From contig NZ_QXTG01000001.1 in assembly GCF_003581425.1 (NCBI RefSeq), forward strand, positions 1,426,001 to 1,490,000: 64,000 nt of DNA, in the 5' to 3' direction. The notes under the pieces were generated by a model. It had not been told where the DNA came from, made no database searches, and saw nothing but the letters and a program-made list of their open reading frames with translations. Numbering within the stretch: position 1 is the first letter of the stretch; the number at the start of each line of letters is the position of its first letter. Source of the stretch: Amnibacterium setariae. Lineage in GTDB: Bacteria > Actinomycetota > Actinomycetes > Actinomycetales > Microbacteriaceae. Position numbers and translations under genes: made by a program. Positions 1-8,033 of the stretch are shown one piece after another.

Positions 1-1247
1 AGACGGTGGAGGCGCTGAACCACGCCCAGGCGGCCGGCGTGCCGATCGTGGTCGCGGTGAACAAGGTCGACAAGGAGGGCGCGAATCCGGCGAAGGTCCG
101 GCAGCAGCTCACCGAGTTCGGCCTGGTCGCGGAGGAGTACGGCGGCGACACGATGTTCGTCGACGTCTCGGCCCGCACCGGGCTCGGGATCGAGGACCTG
201 ATGGACGCGGTCCTGCTGACCGCGGACGCCGGGCTCGACCTGCGCTCGAACCCGAACCGCGACGCGCGCGGCGTGGCCATCGAGGCGCGCCTCGACAAGG
301 GCCGCGGCGCCGTCGCGACGGTGCTGATCCAGACGGGCACGCTCCGCGTTGGCGACTCGATCGTGGCGGGCACGGCCTACGGCCGCGTCCGTGCGATGAC
401 CGACGAGAACGGCGTCGCGATCGTGGAGGCGTACCCGTCGCGGGCCGTCCAGGTCCAGGGCCTCTCCTCCGTCCCGCGGGCCGGCGACACCTTCCTCGTC
501 ACCGAGGAGGACCGCACGGCTCGACAGGTCGCGGAGAAGCGCGAGGCCGCCGAGCGGAACGCGTCGCTGGCGAAGGCCCGCAAGCGCATCTCGCTCGAGG
601 ACTTCATGGGTCAGATCGAGGCCGGCAAGGTCGACTCGCTGAACCTGATCATCAAGGGCGACGTGTCCGGTGCCGTCGAGGCGCTGGAGGAGTCGCTCCT
701 GAAGATCGAGGTCGACGACAGCGTCCAGCTGCGGATCATCCACCGCGGCGTCGGCGCCGTCACCGAGTCGGACGTGAACCTGGCGACGGTCGACAACGCG
801 ATCATCATCGGCTTCAACGTGCGCCCCGACCCGAAGGCCCGGGAGCGGGCCGCTCGCGAGGGCATCGACATCCGCTTCTACTCGGTGATCTACTCCGCGC
901 TGGAGGACGTCGAGCAGTCGCTGAAGGGCATGCTCAAGCCGGAGTTCGAGGAGGTCCAGTCGGGCCTCGCCGAGATCCGCGAGGTCTTCCGCTCGTCGAA
1001 GTTCGGCAACATCGCGGGTGTCATCGTCCGCAGCGGCACGATCACCCGCAACGCGAAGGCGCGGGTCATCCGCAACGGCGTGGTCGTCGGGGACAACCTG
1101 GCGATCGAGTCGCTGCGCCGCTTCAAGGACGACGTCACCGAGGTCCGCACGGACTTCGAGGCCGGCATCGGCCTCGGTCGGTTCAACGACATCCAGGTCG
1201 GGGACGAGATCGAGACGACCGAGACCCGCGAGAAGGTCCGCGTCTAG
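1..1247 (+). CDS. infB: Translation initiation factor IF-2, C-terminal part (truncated at window edge)
   Basis: IF-2 is the GTPase that brings initiator fMet-tRNA to the 30S subunit and promotes subunit joining. The reading frame runs in from the left edge, so the N-terminal region, the P-loop and switch motifs are missing. What remains starts just before the G4 motif NKVD (about residue 20) and G5 (SARTG), followed by the beta-barrel domain II, the helical domain III (start near [10 protein letters not shown]) and the C-terminal fMet-tRNA-binding domain with its [10 protein letters not shown] region. The stop is followed at once by an R1 palindromic repeat and then rbfA, the usual infB-rbfA order. 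Identity is certain at family level. Confidence 0.98.
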   Translation, partial: TVEALNHAQAAGVPIVVAVNKVDKEGANPAKVRQQLTEFGLVAEEYGGDTMFVDVSARTGLGIEDLMDAVLLTADAGLDLRSNPNRDARGVAIEARLDKGRGAVATVLIQTGTLRVGDSIVAGTAYGRVRAMTDENGVAIVEAYPSRAVQVQGLSSVPRAGDTFLVTEEDRTARQVAEKREAAERNASLAKARKRISLEDFMGQIEAGKVDSLNLIIKGDVSGAVEALEESLLKIEVDDSVQLRIIHRGVGAVTESDVNLATVDNAIIIGFNVRPDPKARERAAREGIDIRFYSVIYSALEDVEQSLKGMLKPEFEEVQSGLAEIREVFRSSKFGNIAGVIVRSGTITRNAKARVIRNGVVVGDNLAIESLRRFKDDVTEVRTDFEAGIGLGRFNDIQVGDEIETTETREKVRV

Positions 1248-1250
1248 CGC

Positions 1251-1349
1251 GCGGATCCGCATTTCCTTCGCGGATCCGCAGTTCTGAGGCGACACGCCGT
1301 GTCCGGGGTTCCCGGACACAGCGTGTCGCGCAGGAACTGCGGATCCGCG
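1251..1349. repeat. R1 nested palindromic repeat, copy 1 (infB-rbfA junction)
   Basis: An 81-bp unit (1269-1349) has perfect 16-bp outer arms, CGCGGATCCGCAGTTC and its reverse complement, enclosing a second palindrome with GCGACACGC / GCGTGTCGC and a tip of TGTCCGGG-GTT-CCCGGACA. An extra GCGGATCCGC half-arm lies at 1251-1260. It begins 4 nt after the infB stop and ends about 20 nt before rbfA. Related copies lie at 19428-19508, 20567-20646 and 37269-37367. It may act as a terminator or attenuator within the operon. Confidence 0.9.
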
Positions 1350-1369
1350 TTCGTTCCGAAGGAGGAGCC

Positions 1370-1804
1370 GTGGCCGACCACGGACGCGCCGCGAAGCTCG
1401 GCGACAGCATCAAGGAGATCATCGCGAAGCGCCTCGAGAAGGGGCTCCGCGACCCCCGGCTCGGGTTCGTGACGATCACGGACGTCCGCATGACGGGCGA
1501 CCTGCAGCACGCGAGCATCTTCTACACCGTGTACGGCACGGAGCAGGAGCGCGAGGACTCCGCGGCGGCGCTCAAGGCCGCCACCGGCCTGCTGCGCACC
1601 GAGGTGGGCCGGAACATCCGCGCCCGGCTCACGCCGTCGCTCGAGTTCATCCCCGACGCGGTGCCGGAGAACGCGGCCCACGTCGCGGACCTGCTCGCGC
1701 AGGCCCGCGAGCGGGACAGCGCGGCCCGGGCGCTCGCCGAGGGCGCCCAGTACGCCGGCGACGCCGACCCGTACGTGAAGCCGCGCGAGGCCGACGCGGA
1801 GTGA
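1370..1804 (+). CDS. rbfA: 30S ribosome-binding factor A
   Basis: RbfA is a small KH-like protein that binds immature 30S subunits and helps 16S rRNA 5'-end processing. The 144-residue product has the family signatures KEIIAKRLEKGLRDPRLGFVT near the N-terminus and a C-terminal half ending in an acidic tail. The length is slightly above the common 120-135 residues because of that tail. The GTG start at 1370 is supported by the preceding AAGGAGGAGCC ribosome-binding site. It follows infB across an R1 palindrome, and its stop overlaps the next GTG start (GTGA), so the two are translationally coupled. Confidence 0.96.
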   Translation: MADHGRAAKLGDSIKEIIAKRLEKGLRDPRLGFVTITDVRMTGDLQHASIFYTVYGTEQEREDSAAALKAATGLLRTEVGRNIRARLTPSLEFIPDAVPENAAHVADLLAQARERDSAARALAEGAQYAGDADPYVKPREADAE

Positions 1805-2196
1805 GCGGGAACCGCGCCGAACGACGGGCGGCGGCGCGCACGCCGCCGTCCGTGCAGCAGCGCTACGGCTCGGGCAAGCAGCGCCGGGCGCTGGCACCCG
1901 CCGCGCTCGGCGCCATGGTGCTGCTCGGCGGGCTGCTGCTCGTCGGGCAGGAGTGGTACCTCTACATCCGGTTCGCGGTGAGCGTGCTCGCCGTGATCAC
2001 GACCGTGTTCGTCTGGCAGGCGAAGCAGTGGGCGTGGCTGCCGGTGCCGCTCGTCGTCGCCGTGCTCTGGAACCCCGTGCTGCCGTTCGCGTTCAGCGGG
2101 CAGCCGTTCCGGCTCGGGCACGTCGCCGGTGCGGCGGCGCTGCTGATCACGGGCGCCTTCGCCCGGTACGACCCGAGGCGGGCCGCCCGGGCCTGA
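1801..2196 (+). CDS. Small four-helix membrane protein, DUF6804-like
   Basis: This 131-residue protein begins with a basic, Arg-rich cytoplasmic tail of about 30 residues and then has about four hydrophobic segments (near residues 32-50, 55-75, 77-97 and 102-118). Its GTG start overlaps the rbfA stop by four bases, so it is co-translated with rbfA. The WQAKQWAW and FAFSGQPFR stretches recall DUF6804-type small membrane proteins, but I cannot run the comparison. No function is assigned. It ends about 50 bp before the 3' end of the convergent mutY gene. Confidence 0.75.
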   Translation: MSGNRAERRAAARTPPSVQQRYGSGKQRRALAPAALGAMVLLGGLLLVGQEWYLYIRFAVSVLAVITTVFVWQAKQWAWLPVPLVVAVLWNPVLPFAFSGQPFRLGHVAGAAALLITGAFARYDPRRAARA

Positions 2197-2246
2197 CCCC
2201 CGCCCGTCTTCGTCCCGTCGGCACGTCGTGCCGACGGGACGACGGG
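2196..2246. terminator. Possible bidirectional terminator between convergent genes
   Basis: The 50-bp gap holds an inverted repeat: CGTCCCGTCGGCACG is followed after a short spacer by its near complement CGTGCCGACGGGACG (about 2212-2242). It lies between the convergent rbfA-linked membrane gene and mutY. There is no T-run, as is usual for high-GC actinobacterial terminators. Confidence 0.65.
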
Positions 2247-3119
2247 TCAGGAGGGGAGCGACCAGCCGTCGTCGTCGCGCGCGGCGAGGCCGTCGCGCTC
2301 GAGGCCCGCGAGGATCCGGGCGCGCACCCCGGGGTCGGGGACGACGGCGACCAGCTCGGTCTCGCCGACGGGCACGTCGCTCGCCCGCAGCTCCGCCATG
2401 ACGCGGCCGCGCAGCTGCCGATCCGAGCCCTCGAAGCGCGGCTTCCGCCGCGCGGGCGGGGCGTCCGGCGGCGGGTACCCGGCGAGGCGCCAGGCGCAGA
2501 CGGCGCCGAGCGGGCACTCGTCGCACCGAGGGGCGCGCGCCGTGCAGACGACGGCGCCGATCTCCATCATCCCGGCGTTGAACGCGCGCTGCGCCGCCCG
2601 GTCGTCGGGCAGCAGCGCCTCCATCGCGGGCAGGTCGCGCCTCGCGTTCGGCGCCGCCGGCTGCGCCACGCCCTGCACGGCGCGCGCGACGACCCGCCGC
2701 ACGTTCGTGTCGACGACCGGGTGCCGGTGGCCGTGCGCGAACACGGCGATCGCGCGGGCCGTGTAGTCGCCGATGCCGGGGAGCGCGAGCAGCTCGTCCA
2801 CGTCCTCCGGCACCCGGTTCCCGTGCCGCTCGGCGATCGCCGTGGCGCACGCGTGGAGGGCGAGCGCGCGGCGCGGGTAGCCGAGGCGGCCCCAGGCCCT
2901 GAGCACCTCCGCGGGCGGCGCCGCGGCGAGGTCGGCGGGGGTGGGCCAGCGGCGCAGCCAGTCCTCGAGGATCGGCACGACGCGGGCGACCTGCGTCTGC
3001 TGCAGCATGAACTCGGAGACGAGCGTGCCCCAGGCGCTGAAGCCCGGGCGGCGCCAGGGCAGGTCGCGGGCGTGCGCCGCGAACCAGTCGGTCACGAGCG
3101 CGGGGTCGAGCGCCGTCAT
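2247..3119 (-). CDS. mutY: A/G-specific adenine glycosylase
   Basis: MutY removes adenine mispaired with 8-oxoguanine in base-excision repair. The 290-residue product shows the N-terminal helix-hairpin-helix fold with the MutY signature SEFMLQQTQV near residue 35, the HhH loop LPGIGDYTA with its catalytic aspartate further on (VVDTN), and a C-x6-C-x2-C-x5-C [4Fe-4S] site (CTARAPRCDECPLGAVC). The ATG at 3119 is chosen because it overlaps the upstream acetyltransferase stop (ATGA). The C-terminus after about residue 225 is short and resembles a winged helix rather than the usual NUDIX-like 8-oxoG recognition domain, as in many actinobacterial MutY proteins. Confidence 0.93.
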   Translation of the reverse strand: MTALDPALVTDWFAAHARDLPWRRPGFSAWGTLVSEFMLQQTQVARVVPILEDWLRRWPTPADLAAAPPAEVLRAWGRLGYPRRALALHACATAIAERHGNRVPEDVDELLALPGIGDYTARAIAVFAHGHRHPVVDTNVRRVVARAVQGVAQPAAPNARRDLPAMEALLPDDRAAQRAFNAGMMEIGAVVCTARAPRCDECPLGAVCAWRLAGYPPPDAPPARRKPRFEGSDRQLRGRVMAELRASDVPVGETELVAVVPDPGVRARILAGLERDGLAARDDDGWSLPS

Positions 3120-3571
3120 GCGAGCCGCTTCTCCAGGTGGACGCGGTCGTACCCCTGCTGGGTCCACCGCCCGCGCTCGACGAAGCCGCGGCGCGAGTAG
3201 AACTCCCGCGCTTCCGTCATCGCCGCGTTGGTCGCGAGCCGGACGGCGTTCGTGCCGGACTCGATCGCGGTCAGCTCGGCGCGGTCGAGGAGGAGGGAGC
3301 CGAGGCCCGTGCCGTGCTCGGCGGGCAGCACCGCGAGCGTCTCGACGAGCACGTGGCCCGGGTGCGGCCAGAGCACGAGCACGCCGACGACCCGGTCCTC
3401 CCGGGTCGCGACGAGCGCGCCGAGCGCCGAGATCGTCGTCGGCCAGTCGGTGCCGAGCGGTGCGGGCCGGATCCCGGTCCGCGCGACGAAGGCCGCGAAC
3501 GCCGCGTCGACGACGGCGGCGATCTCCGGCACGTCCGCGTCGCGCGCGGCGCGGAGTCGGGTGACGGGCAC
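3116..3571 (-). CDS. GNAT-family N-acetyltransferase
   Basis: A 151-residue Gcn5-related acetyltransferase that would transfer an acetyl group from acetyl-CoA to an unknown small molecule or protein. The acetyl-CoA pocket is seen as LAVLPAEHGTGLGSLLLD near residues 79-96, and motif B contains the typical REFYSRRGFVE. The GTG start at 3571 gives a normal-length domain, and a TACGCT -10 box lies 8 nt upstream with no Shine-Dalgarno sequence, suggesting a leaderless message. Its stop overlaps mutY, so the two are one transcription unit. The substrate cannot be predicted. Confidence 0.9.
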   Translation of the reverse strand: MPVTRLRAARDADVPEIAAVVDAAFAAFVARTGIRPAPLGTDWPTTISALGALVATREDRVVGVLVLWPHPGHVLVETLAVLPAEHGTGLGSLLLDRAELTAIESGTNAVRLATNAAMTEAREFYSRRGFVERGRWTQQGYDRVHLEKRLA

Positions 3572-3579
3572 GGGCTCCG

Positions 3580-3585
3580 AGCGTA
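3580..3585 (-). promoter_or_regulatory. -10 box TACGCT for the acetyltransferase-mutY operon
   Basis: On the minus strand TACGCT lies 8 nt before the GTG start at 3571 with no ribosome-binding site, fitting a leaderless transcript. It sits back to back with the opposing box at 3592-3597. Confidence 0.5.
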
Positions 3586-3591
3586 GGCGGC

Positions 3592-3597
3592 TAGCGT
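3592..3597 (+). promoter_or_regulatory. -10 box TAGCGT for the kinase-like gene at 3605
   Basis: TAGCGT lies 7 nt before the ATG at 3605. The two divergent start codons are only 33 bp apart, so each promoter's -35 region would fall inside the neighbouring gene. Confidence 0.45.
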
Positions 3598-3604
3598 GCC
3601 GGGC

Positions 3605-4195
3605 ATGGCCCGATGGCAGCCCGCACGGGCCGACGTGATCGCCGAGTACGCCCGCGAGGTGCTCGAGGTGCACCCGGCCGGCCGCGTGGTCGTCGGGCTC
3701 GACGGCATCGAGGACCCGGAGGACCGCGGCACCCCCGCGGCTCGCGAGGCGTTCGCCGAGGACCTGGTCGCCGCGGTCGCCGCGCTGGGCGTCCCCGCGC
3801 TCGCGGTGCCGCTGGGCGCCTTCGCCGCCGCGCCGCGGGCGGACTCGCCGGAGCGCTTCTTCGACGAGGCCCGCTTCCGGGCGGAGGTGCTGACGCCGTA
3901 CCGCCGCGGCGCGCTCGCGGGCGCGGAGGCCGACCGGGCGGTGCTCGTCGTCTCCGGCCCCTTCCTCCACTTCGGCGACCTCGCCGGGATCTGGCACACG
4001 AGCGCCTGGCTGCAGGTGCCGCGGGAGGTCGCGCGCGAGCGCGACGCCGAGCGGCTGCCCGGCACCGACCGCGCGGCGTGGACCGCGCTCGTCGACCTGG
4101 CCTTCCGGCGCCTCGACGCCCGGAAGCTCGCCAACGCGACGTTCGACCTGACGGACCCGTCGCACCCGCGGCGGGAGTTCGAGGACGCCTGCTGA
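3605..4195 (+). CDS. Uridine kinase-like protein with degenerate P-loop
   Basis: This 196-residue protein has the layout of the uridine kinase/phosphoribulokinase-like NTPases used in actinobacteria: an N-terminal VVVGLDG strand, a middle ERFFDEARFR segment, a GPFLH strand, and a C-terminal lid with VPREVARERDAER. However, the expected GxxGxGK[ST] nucleotide-binding loop is replaced by GIEDPEDRGTPAAR at about residues 26-39, with no P-loop lysine. It may therefore be catalytically inactive or bind another ligand. The ATG at 3605 is favoured over GTG at 3596 because of the -10 box spacing. It is convergent with panE. Confidence 0.8.
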   Translation: MARWQPARADVIAEYAREVLEVHPAGRVVVGLDGIEDPEDRGTPAAREAFAEDLVAAVAALGVPALAVPLGAFAAAPRADSPERFFDEARFRAEVLTPYRRGALAGAEADRAVLVVSGPFLHFGDLAGIWHTSAWLQVPREVARERDAERLPGTDRAAWTALVDLAFRRLDARKLANATFDLTDPSHPRREFEDAC

Positions 4196-4198
4196 CGC

Positions 4199-5194
4199 TC
4201 AGCCGAGCAGCCGACGGGCCGCCTCGTCCGGCGGCAGGAAGGCCCCGGTCGACTCGACCTCGTGGACGAGCGCGACGATCCGCGCGTTGACCGGCGTCGG
4301 GACGTCGAGCCGGGCTCCCGCCTCGACGACGGCGCCGGACAGGTGGTCGATCTCGCTCGGCCGCCCTCGGCGGATGCTCTGCAGCGTGCTGCCCGGGTTC
4401 GGCACCGCGCCCATGCGGGCGAGTACGCCGCGGCGGACGATCCGGCCCGCGATCGCGAGGGGGAGGCGGTCCACCGCGCGGATCAGGGCGGGCGTCAGCG
4501 CGGGCAGGCCCTCGAGCCGGACGCCGTCGGCCCGGGCCACGCGGACGGTCTCCCGCATCGCCGCCGCGACCGCCGCCGCCAGCCGCGGCGACCCGAGCGC
4601 CTCCTGCAGCCCGACCCCGGTGACGGCGGGCGCCGCGTTCAGCTGGTTCACCACGAGCTTCGACCACTGGAGGCCGGCGAGGTCCGGCGCGCTGCGGACC
4701 GCGGCGACCCCGCCGAGCACCGCGACCGCGGACCGCAGGTCGGCCTCCGACGCCGTCTCCCGGGCGAGCACGGTCGTGCCGCGCGCCGTCACCGTGACGA
4801 CGCCGGGGGAGAGGTAGGAGGCGGCGATCATCGACGCGGCGCCGAGCAGCGGCGAGGTCGGCAGCGCCTCGCGCAGCGCCTGCGGGCCGCGCACCCCGTT
4901 CTGCACCACCACGACCGGCACGCCGGCGAGCGCCGCCGCGTTCTGCGCCGCCGCGGCCGCCGCGTCCTGCGCCTTGACCGCCAGCAGCGCGAGGTCCGGT
5001 GCCTCGCGCAGCGTCTCGTCGGCGCGGAGCCGCGCCGTCCACTCGCCGTACCCGCCGTCGAGGCGCAGGCCGCCGGAGCGGATCGCCGCGAGCTGGTCGC
5101 CGCGCGCCGTCACCACGACCTCGTGCCCGGCGCGGTCGAGCAGCGCCGCGAAGGTCCCGCCGAGCGCCCCCGCCCCGATCACGCCGATCCGCAC
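4199..5194 (-). CDS. panE: 2-dehydropantoate 2-reductase family protein
   Basis: Ketopantoate reductase makes D-pantoate with NADPH on the way to pantothenate and coenzyme A. The 331-residue product opens with a Rossmann motif (IGVIGAGALGG), has the conserved VKAQD lysine region near residue 75, the VVVQNGV segment, and a C-terminal ApbA_C helical domain with KLVVNQLNA and the RGRPSEIDHLSG motif. The GTG at 5194 starts directly at the nucleotide-binding strand and has TACGCT 6 nt upstream. Members of this family sometimes act on other 2-oxo acids, so pantoate is likely but not proven. It is divergent from truB. Confidence 0.88.
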   Translation of the reverse strand: MRIGVIGAGALGGTFAALLDRAGHEVVVTARGDQLAAIRSGGLRLDGGYGEWTARLRADETLREAPDLALLAVKAQDAAAAAAQNAAALAGVPVVVVQNGVRGPQALREALPTSPLLGAASMIAASYLSPGVVTVTARGTTVLARETASEADLRSAVAVLGGVAAVRSAPDLAGLQWSKLVVNQLNAAPAVTGVGLQEALGSPRLAAAVAAAMRETVRVARADGVRLEGLPALTPALIRAVDRLPLAIAGRIVRRGVLARMGAVPNPGSTLQSIRRGRPSEIDHLSGAVVEAGARLDVPTPVNARIVALVHEVESTGAFLPPDEAARRLLG

Positions 5195-5200
5195 CCGGGC

Positions 5201-5206
5201 AGCGTA
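5201..5206 (-). promoter_or_regulatory. -10 box TACGCT for panE (leaderless candidate)
   Basis: TACGCT on the minus strand lies 6 nt before the GTG at 5194, without a Shine-Dalgarno sequence. The 39-bp gap to truB must hold both promoters. Confidence 0.5.
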
Positions 5207-5233
5207 GGCGGCGACGGATGGGACGATGGAGGG

Positions 5234-6100
5234 GTGACCGCCGGTCTGCTCCTCGTCGACAAGCCGATCGGGCCCACCTCCCACGACCTCGTGCAGCGGA
5301 CGCGCCGCCTTGCCGGCACCCGCAGGGTCGGCCACGCGGGCACGCTCGACCCCGCCGCGAGCGGCCTGCTGCTGCTCGGCGTCGACGGGGCGACCCGGCT
5401 GCTGACGCACCTCGTGGGCCTCGACAAGACCTACACGGCGACGATCCGCCTCGGGTCCGCCACGACCACCGACGACGCGGAGGGCGCGCCGATCGGTGCA
5501 CCCGCGGTCGTCACCGACGAGGTCCGCGGGCGCATCCCGGCGGCGGTCGCGGCGCTCACCGGGGAGATCGACCAGGTGCCGTCCTCCGTCAGCGCCGTCC
5601 ACGTCGACGGCCGCCGCGCGCACGAGCTGGTCCGCGCGGGGGAGTCGGTCGACCTCCCGTCGCGCCGGGTGGTGATCCGCCGGTTCGAGGTGCTCGAGCA
5701 GCGGGACGAGGAGCTCGACGTCGTCGTGGACTGCTCCTCCGGCACGTACATCCGGGCGCTCGCCCGGGACCTCGGCGCCGCGCTCGGCGTCGGCGGCCAC
5801 CTCACGGCGCTGCGGCGCACCCGCGTCGGACCGTTCGACGTCGCCGACGCCGCGCCGCTCGAGGCGCCGCTCGCGCTCCGCGCCCCCGCCGAGATCGCGA
5901 CGACCCTGTTCCCGGCCCTGCGGCTCGACGAGGCCGGGACGGTCGCGCTGCGGCAGGGCAAGCGCCTCCCCGTCGACCTCCCCGACGCGCCCGTCGTCGC
6001 CGCGCTCGACCCCGAGGGCGCCCTGATCGGGCTCGTGGAGGTCGTGGGCGGCCGCACCCGCGTGCTCATGAACCTGCCGCCCGAGCCGGTGCGGGCGTGA
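5234..6100 (+). CDS. truB: tRNA pseudouridine(55) synthase
   Basis: TruB makes the universal pseudouridine 55 in the T-loop of tRNAs. The 288-residue product has the N-terminal KPIGPTSHD motif, the catalytic aspartate in GHAGTLDPAASG (about residue 40), the SGTYIRALARDLG motif near 175, and a C-terminal PUA-like region typical of actinobacterial TruB. The GTG at 5234 lies right at the fold start. The 15-mer GACGATGGAGGGGTG around the start also precedes the FUSC gene at 56458; it reads either as a close Shine-Dalgarno sequence or as a -10 box with a leaderless start. Its stop overlaps the next GTG. Confidence 0.96.
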   Translation: MTAGLLLVDKPIGPTSHDLVQRTRRLAGTRRVGHAGTLDPAASGLLLLGVDGATRLLTHLVGLDKTYTATIRLGSATTTDDAEGAPIGAPAVVTDEVRGRIPAAVAALTGEIDQVPSSVSAVHVDGRRAHELVRAGESVDLPSRRVVIRRFEVLEQRDEELDVVVDCSSGTYIRALARDLGAALGVGGHLTALRRTRVGPFDVADAAPLEAPLALRAPAEIATTLFPALRLDEAGTVALRQGKRLPVDLPDAPVVAALDPEGALIGLVEVVGGRTRVLMNLPPEPVRA

Positions 6101-6465
6101 TCGCCGGGTTCACGACGGCCGCGGTGATCGTCGCGGCGGTCGCCGCCGTGCTCGCCGTCGTGCTCGGGCTCGCGGGCCGCAAGCCCTCCGACCTCTCGCT
6201 CGCCGGGCCCGCGCTGCTCGAGCTGCTGCTGCTCGCGCAGGCCGTCATCGGGATCGCCGCGCCGTTCGTCGGCAACCCGCCGTCGGGCAACCCGGTCGAG
6301 TGGTGGGCCTACCTGATCGCGGCGCTGATCATCCCGCCCGCGGCGATCTTCTGGGCGCTCACCGAGCGCACCCGGTGGTCGGTGGTGGTGGTCGGCATCG
6401 CCTGCTTCGCGGTCGGCGTGATGTTCGTCCGGATGCAGATCATCTGGACGCTGCAGGGCTCCTGA
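6097..6465 (+). CDS. Four-helix membrane protein coupled to truB
   Basis: A 122-residue integral membrane protein with four predicted helices (about residues 3-26, 35-58, 69-90 and 98-116) and very short loops. The GTG start overlaps the truB stop (GTGA), so translation is coupled. Small membrane proteins of this kind commonly sit between truB and ribF in Microbacteriaceae. The function is unknown and I see no catalytic motif. Confidence 0.8.
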   Translation: MIAGFTTAAVIVAAVAAVLAVVLGLAGRKPSDLSLAGPALLELLLLAQAVIGIAAPFVGNPPSGNPVEWWAYLIAALIIPPAAIFWALTERTRWSVVVVGIACFAVGVMFVRMQIIWTLQGS

Positions 6466-6511
6466 CCCGCGGCGGCGGCTCCCGACGACGGCGTGGGAGA
6501 ATCGGCGGGCG

Positions 6512-6937
6512 ATGACCGACACGACCGCCGAGCGGCAGAAGACCTCCGGGCCCGGCCGCACCCTGATCGTCTTCTACTTCATCATGACGATCGCGGCGGT
6601 GTTCCGGAGCGTGTACCAGGCGATCACGGCGTTCGGCGAGGCGCCCCTCGCGATCACGCTGTCGTTCGTCGCCGGCGTCATCTACCTCGTCGCGACGATC
6701 AACCTGATCCGCACCGGGCGGACCGCCTACCGGATCGCGTTCGCCGCCATCACGTTCGAGCTCGTCGGTGTCGTCGTCGTCGGCGCGCTGTCGCTGGTGC
6801 TGCCGCGCGTCTTCCCCTTCGACTACACGGTCTGGTGGGGCTTCGGGCTCGGCTACCTGCTGATCCCGCTCGCGCTGCCGATCCTCGGGCTGCTGTTCCT
6901 GCGCAGCCAGCGCGCCGTCTTCGCGCGGACCGCCTGA
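6512..6937 (+). CDS. Four-helix membrane protein upstream of ribF
   Basis: A 141-residue protein with a 15-residue polar N-terminus and four hydrophobic helices (about residues 17-36, 48-70, 76-100 and 109-133). There is no Shine-Dalgarno sequence; GAGAAT lies 9 nt before the ATG and could be a -10 box for a leaderless message. The gene ends two bases before the ribF start, so it probably forms an operon with ribF. A role in flavin uptake would be guesswork; no transporter motif is visible. Confidence 0.82.
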   Translation: MTDTTAERQKTSGPGRTLIVFYFIMTIAAVFRSVYQAITAFGEAPLAITLSFVAGVIYLVATINLIRTGRTAYRIAFAAITFELVGVVVVGALSLVLPRVFPFDYTVWWGFGLGYLLIPLALPILGLLFLRSQRAVFARTA

Positions 6938-6939
6938 CC

Positions 6940-7875
6940 GTGCGCGTCTTCACGGGGATCGGCGAGGTCCCGGAGGGCTTCGGCCCGTCCGCCGTCACCA
7001 TCGGCAAGTTCGACGGGCTGCACACCGGGCACCGCGTCGTGATCGACGACCTGCTGGCGCTCGCCGGCGACGACCTCGAGCCCGTCGTCATCACGTTCGA
7101 CCGCAACCCGCTCGAGCTGCTCCGGCCCGACCGCTACCCGCCGCCGCTCGTCGGGCTCGAGCAGAAGCTCGAGCTGCTGGAGGGCGCCGGCGTCGGCGCG
7201 ACCGTCGTGCTCACCTTCGACGAGACCCTCGCGGCCCTCGAGCCGGAGGCGTTCGTCGAGCAGGTGCTGCTCGGCCCGCTCGCGATGCGGCGCCTGCTCG
7301 TGGGCGACGACTTCCGGTTCGGCCACCGCGGCCGCGGCGACGTCGCCCTGCTCGAGCACCTCGGGCGGCAGCGCGGCTTCACCGTGCAGGTGCAGCAGCA
7401 GGTCACCCGGGAGTCGCGGCGCGTCTCCTCGACGTGGATCCGCGAGCTGCTCGGCGCCGGGGCGATCGAGGAGGCCGCGCAGCTGCTCGGCCGCCCCCCG
7501 GCCGTCCGCGGCGAGGTGGTGCACGGCGCGGGCCGCGGCCGGGAGCTCGGCTTCCCGACGGCGAACCTCGCGCAGCAGTCCGACGGGATGATCCCCGCGG
7601 ACGGCGTCTACGCGGGCCGCCTCGTCGACCGGTCGTTCGACCCGCCCGTCGCGTATCCGGCCGCGATCTCCGTCGGCAGCAACCCGACCTTCGAGGGCGT
7701 GCCGCCGAAGCAGGTCGAGGCCTACGTGCTCGACGAGACCCTCGACCTCTACGGCCACCTCGTCGACGTCGAGTTCACGCACCGCATCCGCGGCCAGGTC
7801 GCCTACACCGGCGTGGAGCCCCTCGTCGCGCAGATCGCGGTCGACGTGGAGCAGGTCCGCTCGCTCTCCTCCTGA
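6940..7875 (+). CDS. ribF: Bifunctional riboflavin kinase / FAD synthetase
   Basis: RibF phosphorylates riboflavin to FMN and adenylates FMN to FAD. The 311-residue product has an N-terminal nucleotidyltransferase domain with the GKFDGLHTGH motif (about residues 23-32) and the later SSTWIRELL motif, then the C-terminal riboflavin kinase domain with the conserved FPTANL and the catalytic glutamate region (VEAYVLDE ... DLYG). The GTG start at 6940 is two bases after the preceding membrane gene. No FMN riboswitch is visible upstream. In many relatives rpsO follows directly; here a repeat and 37 kb of other genes intervene. Confidence 0.97.
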   Translation: MRVFTGIGEVPEGFGPSAVTIGKFDGLHTGHRVVIDDLLALAGDDLEPVVITFDRNPLELLRPDRYPPPLVGLEQKLELLEGAGVGATVVLTFDETLAALEPEAFVEQVLLGPLAMRRLLVGDDFRFGHRGRGDVALLEHLGRQRGFTVQVQQQVTRESRRVSSTWIRELLGAGAIEEAAQLLGRPPAVRGEVVHGAGRGRELGFPTANLAQQSDGMIPADGVYAGRLVDRSFDPPVAYPAAISVGSNPTFEGVPPKQVEAYVLDETLDLYGHLVDVEFTHRIRGQVAYTGVEPLVAQIAVDVEQVRSLSS

Positions 7876-7884
7876 TCCGCGCGA

Positions 7885-8022
7885 GGGTCCTGATCTCGAG
7901 GCTCGCCGGCGCTCGCACCTCGATCAGCGGAGGTGTGCGGAGCGCTCGCCCGACCCGTTGGTCGAGGTGCGAGCGCAGCGATGGGCCCCACGGCCGGTGT
8001 TCCCGGGCGAGGGACTCGAGAC
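7885..8022. repeat. R2 repeats between convergent ribF and deoC
   Basis: Two R2 elements fill this junction. The first (7891-7926) reads TGATCTCGAGGCTCGCCGGC then GCTCGCACCTCGATCA, an imperfect palindrome. The second (7959-7980) is TTGGTCGAGGTGCGAGCGCAGC, with a possible outlying arm GGACTCGAGACCG at 8012-8024. Related copies lie at 11131-11410, 44116-44153 and 48153-48241. The position between two stop codons suggests a bidirectional terminator role. Confidence 0.85.
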
Positions 8023-8033
8023 CGACCCGCGCG

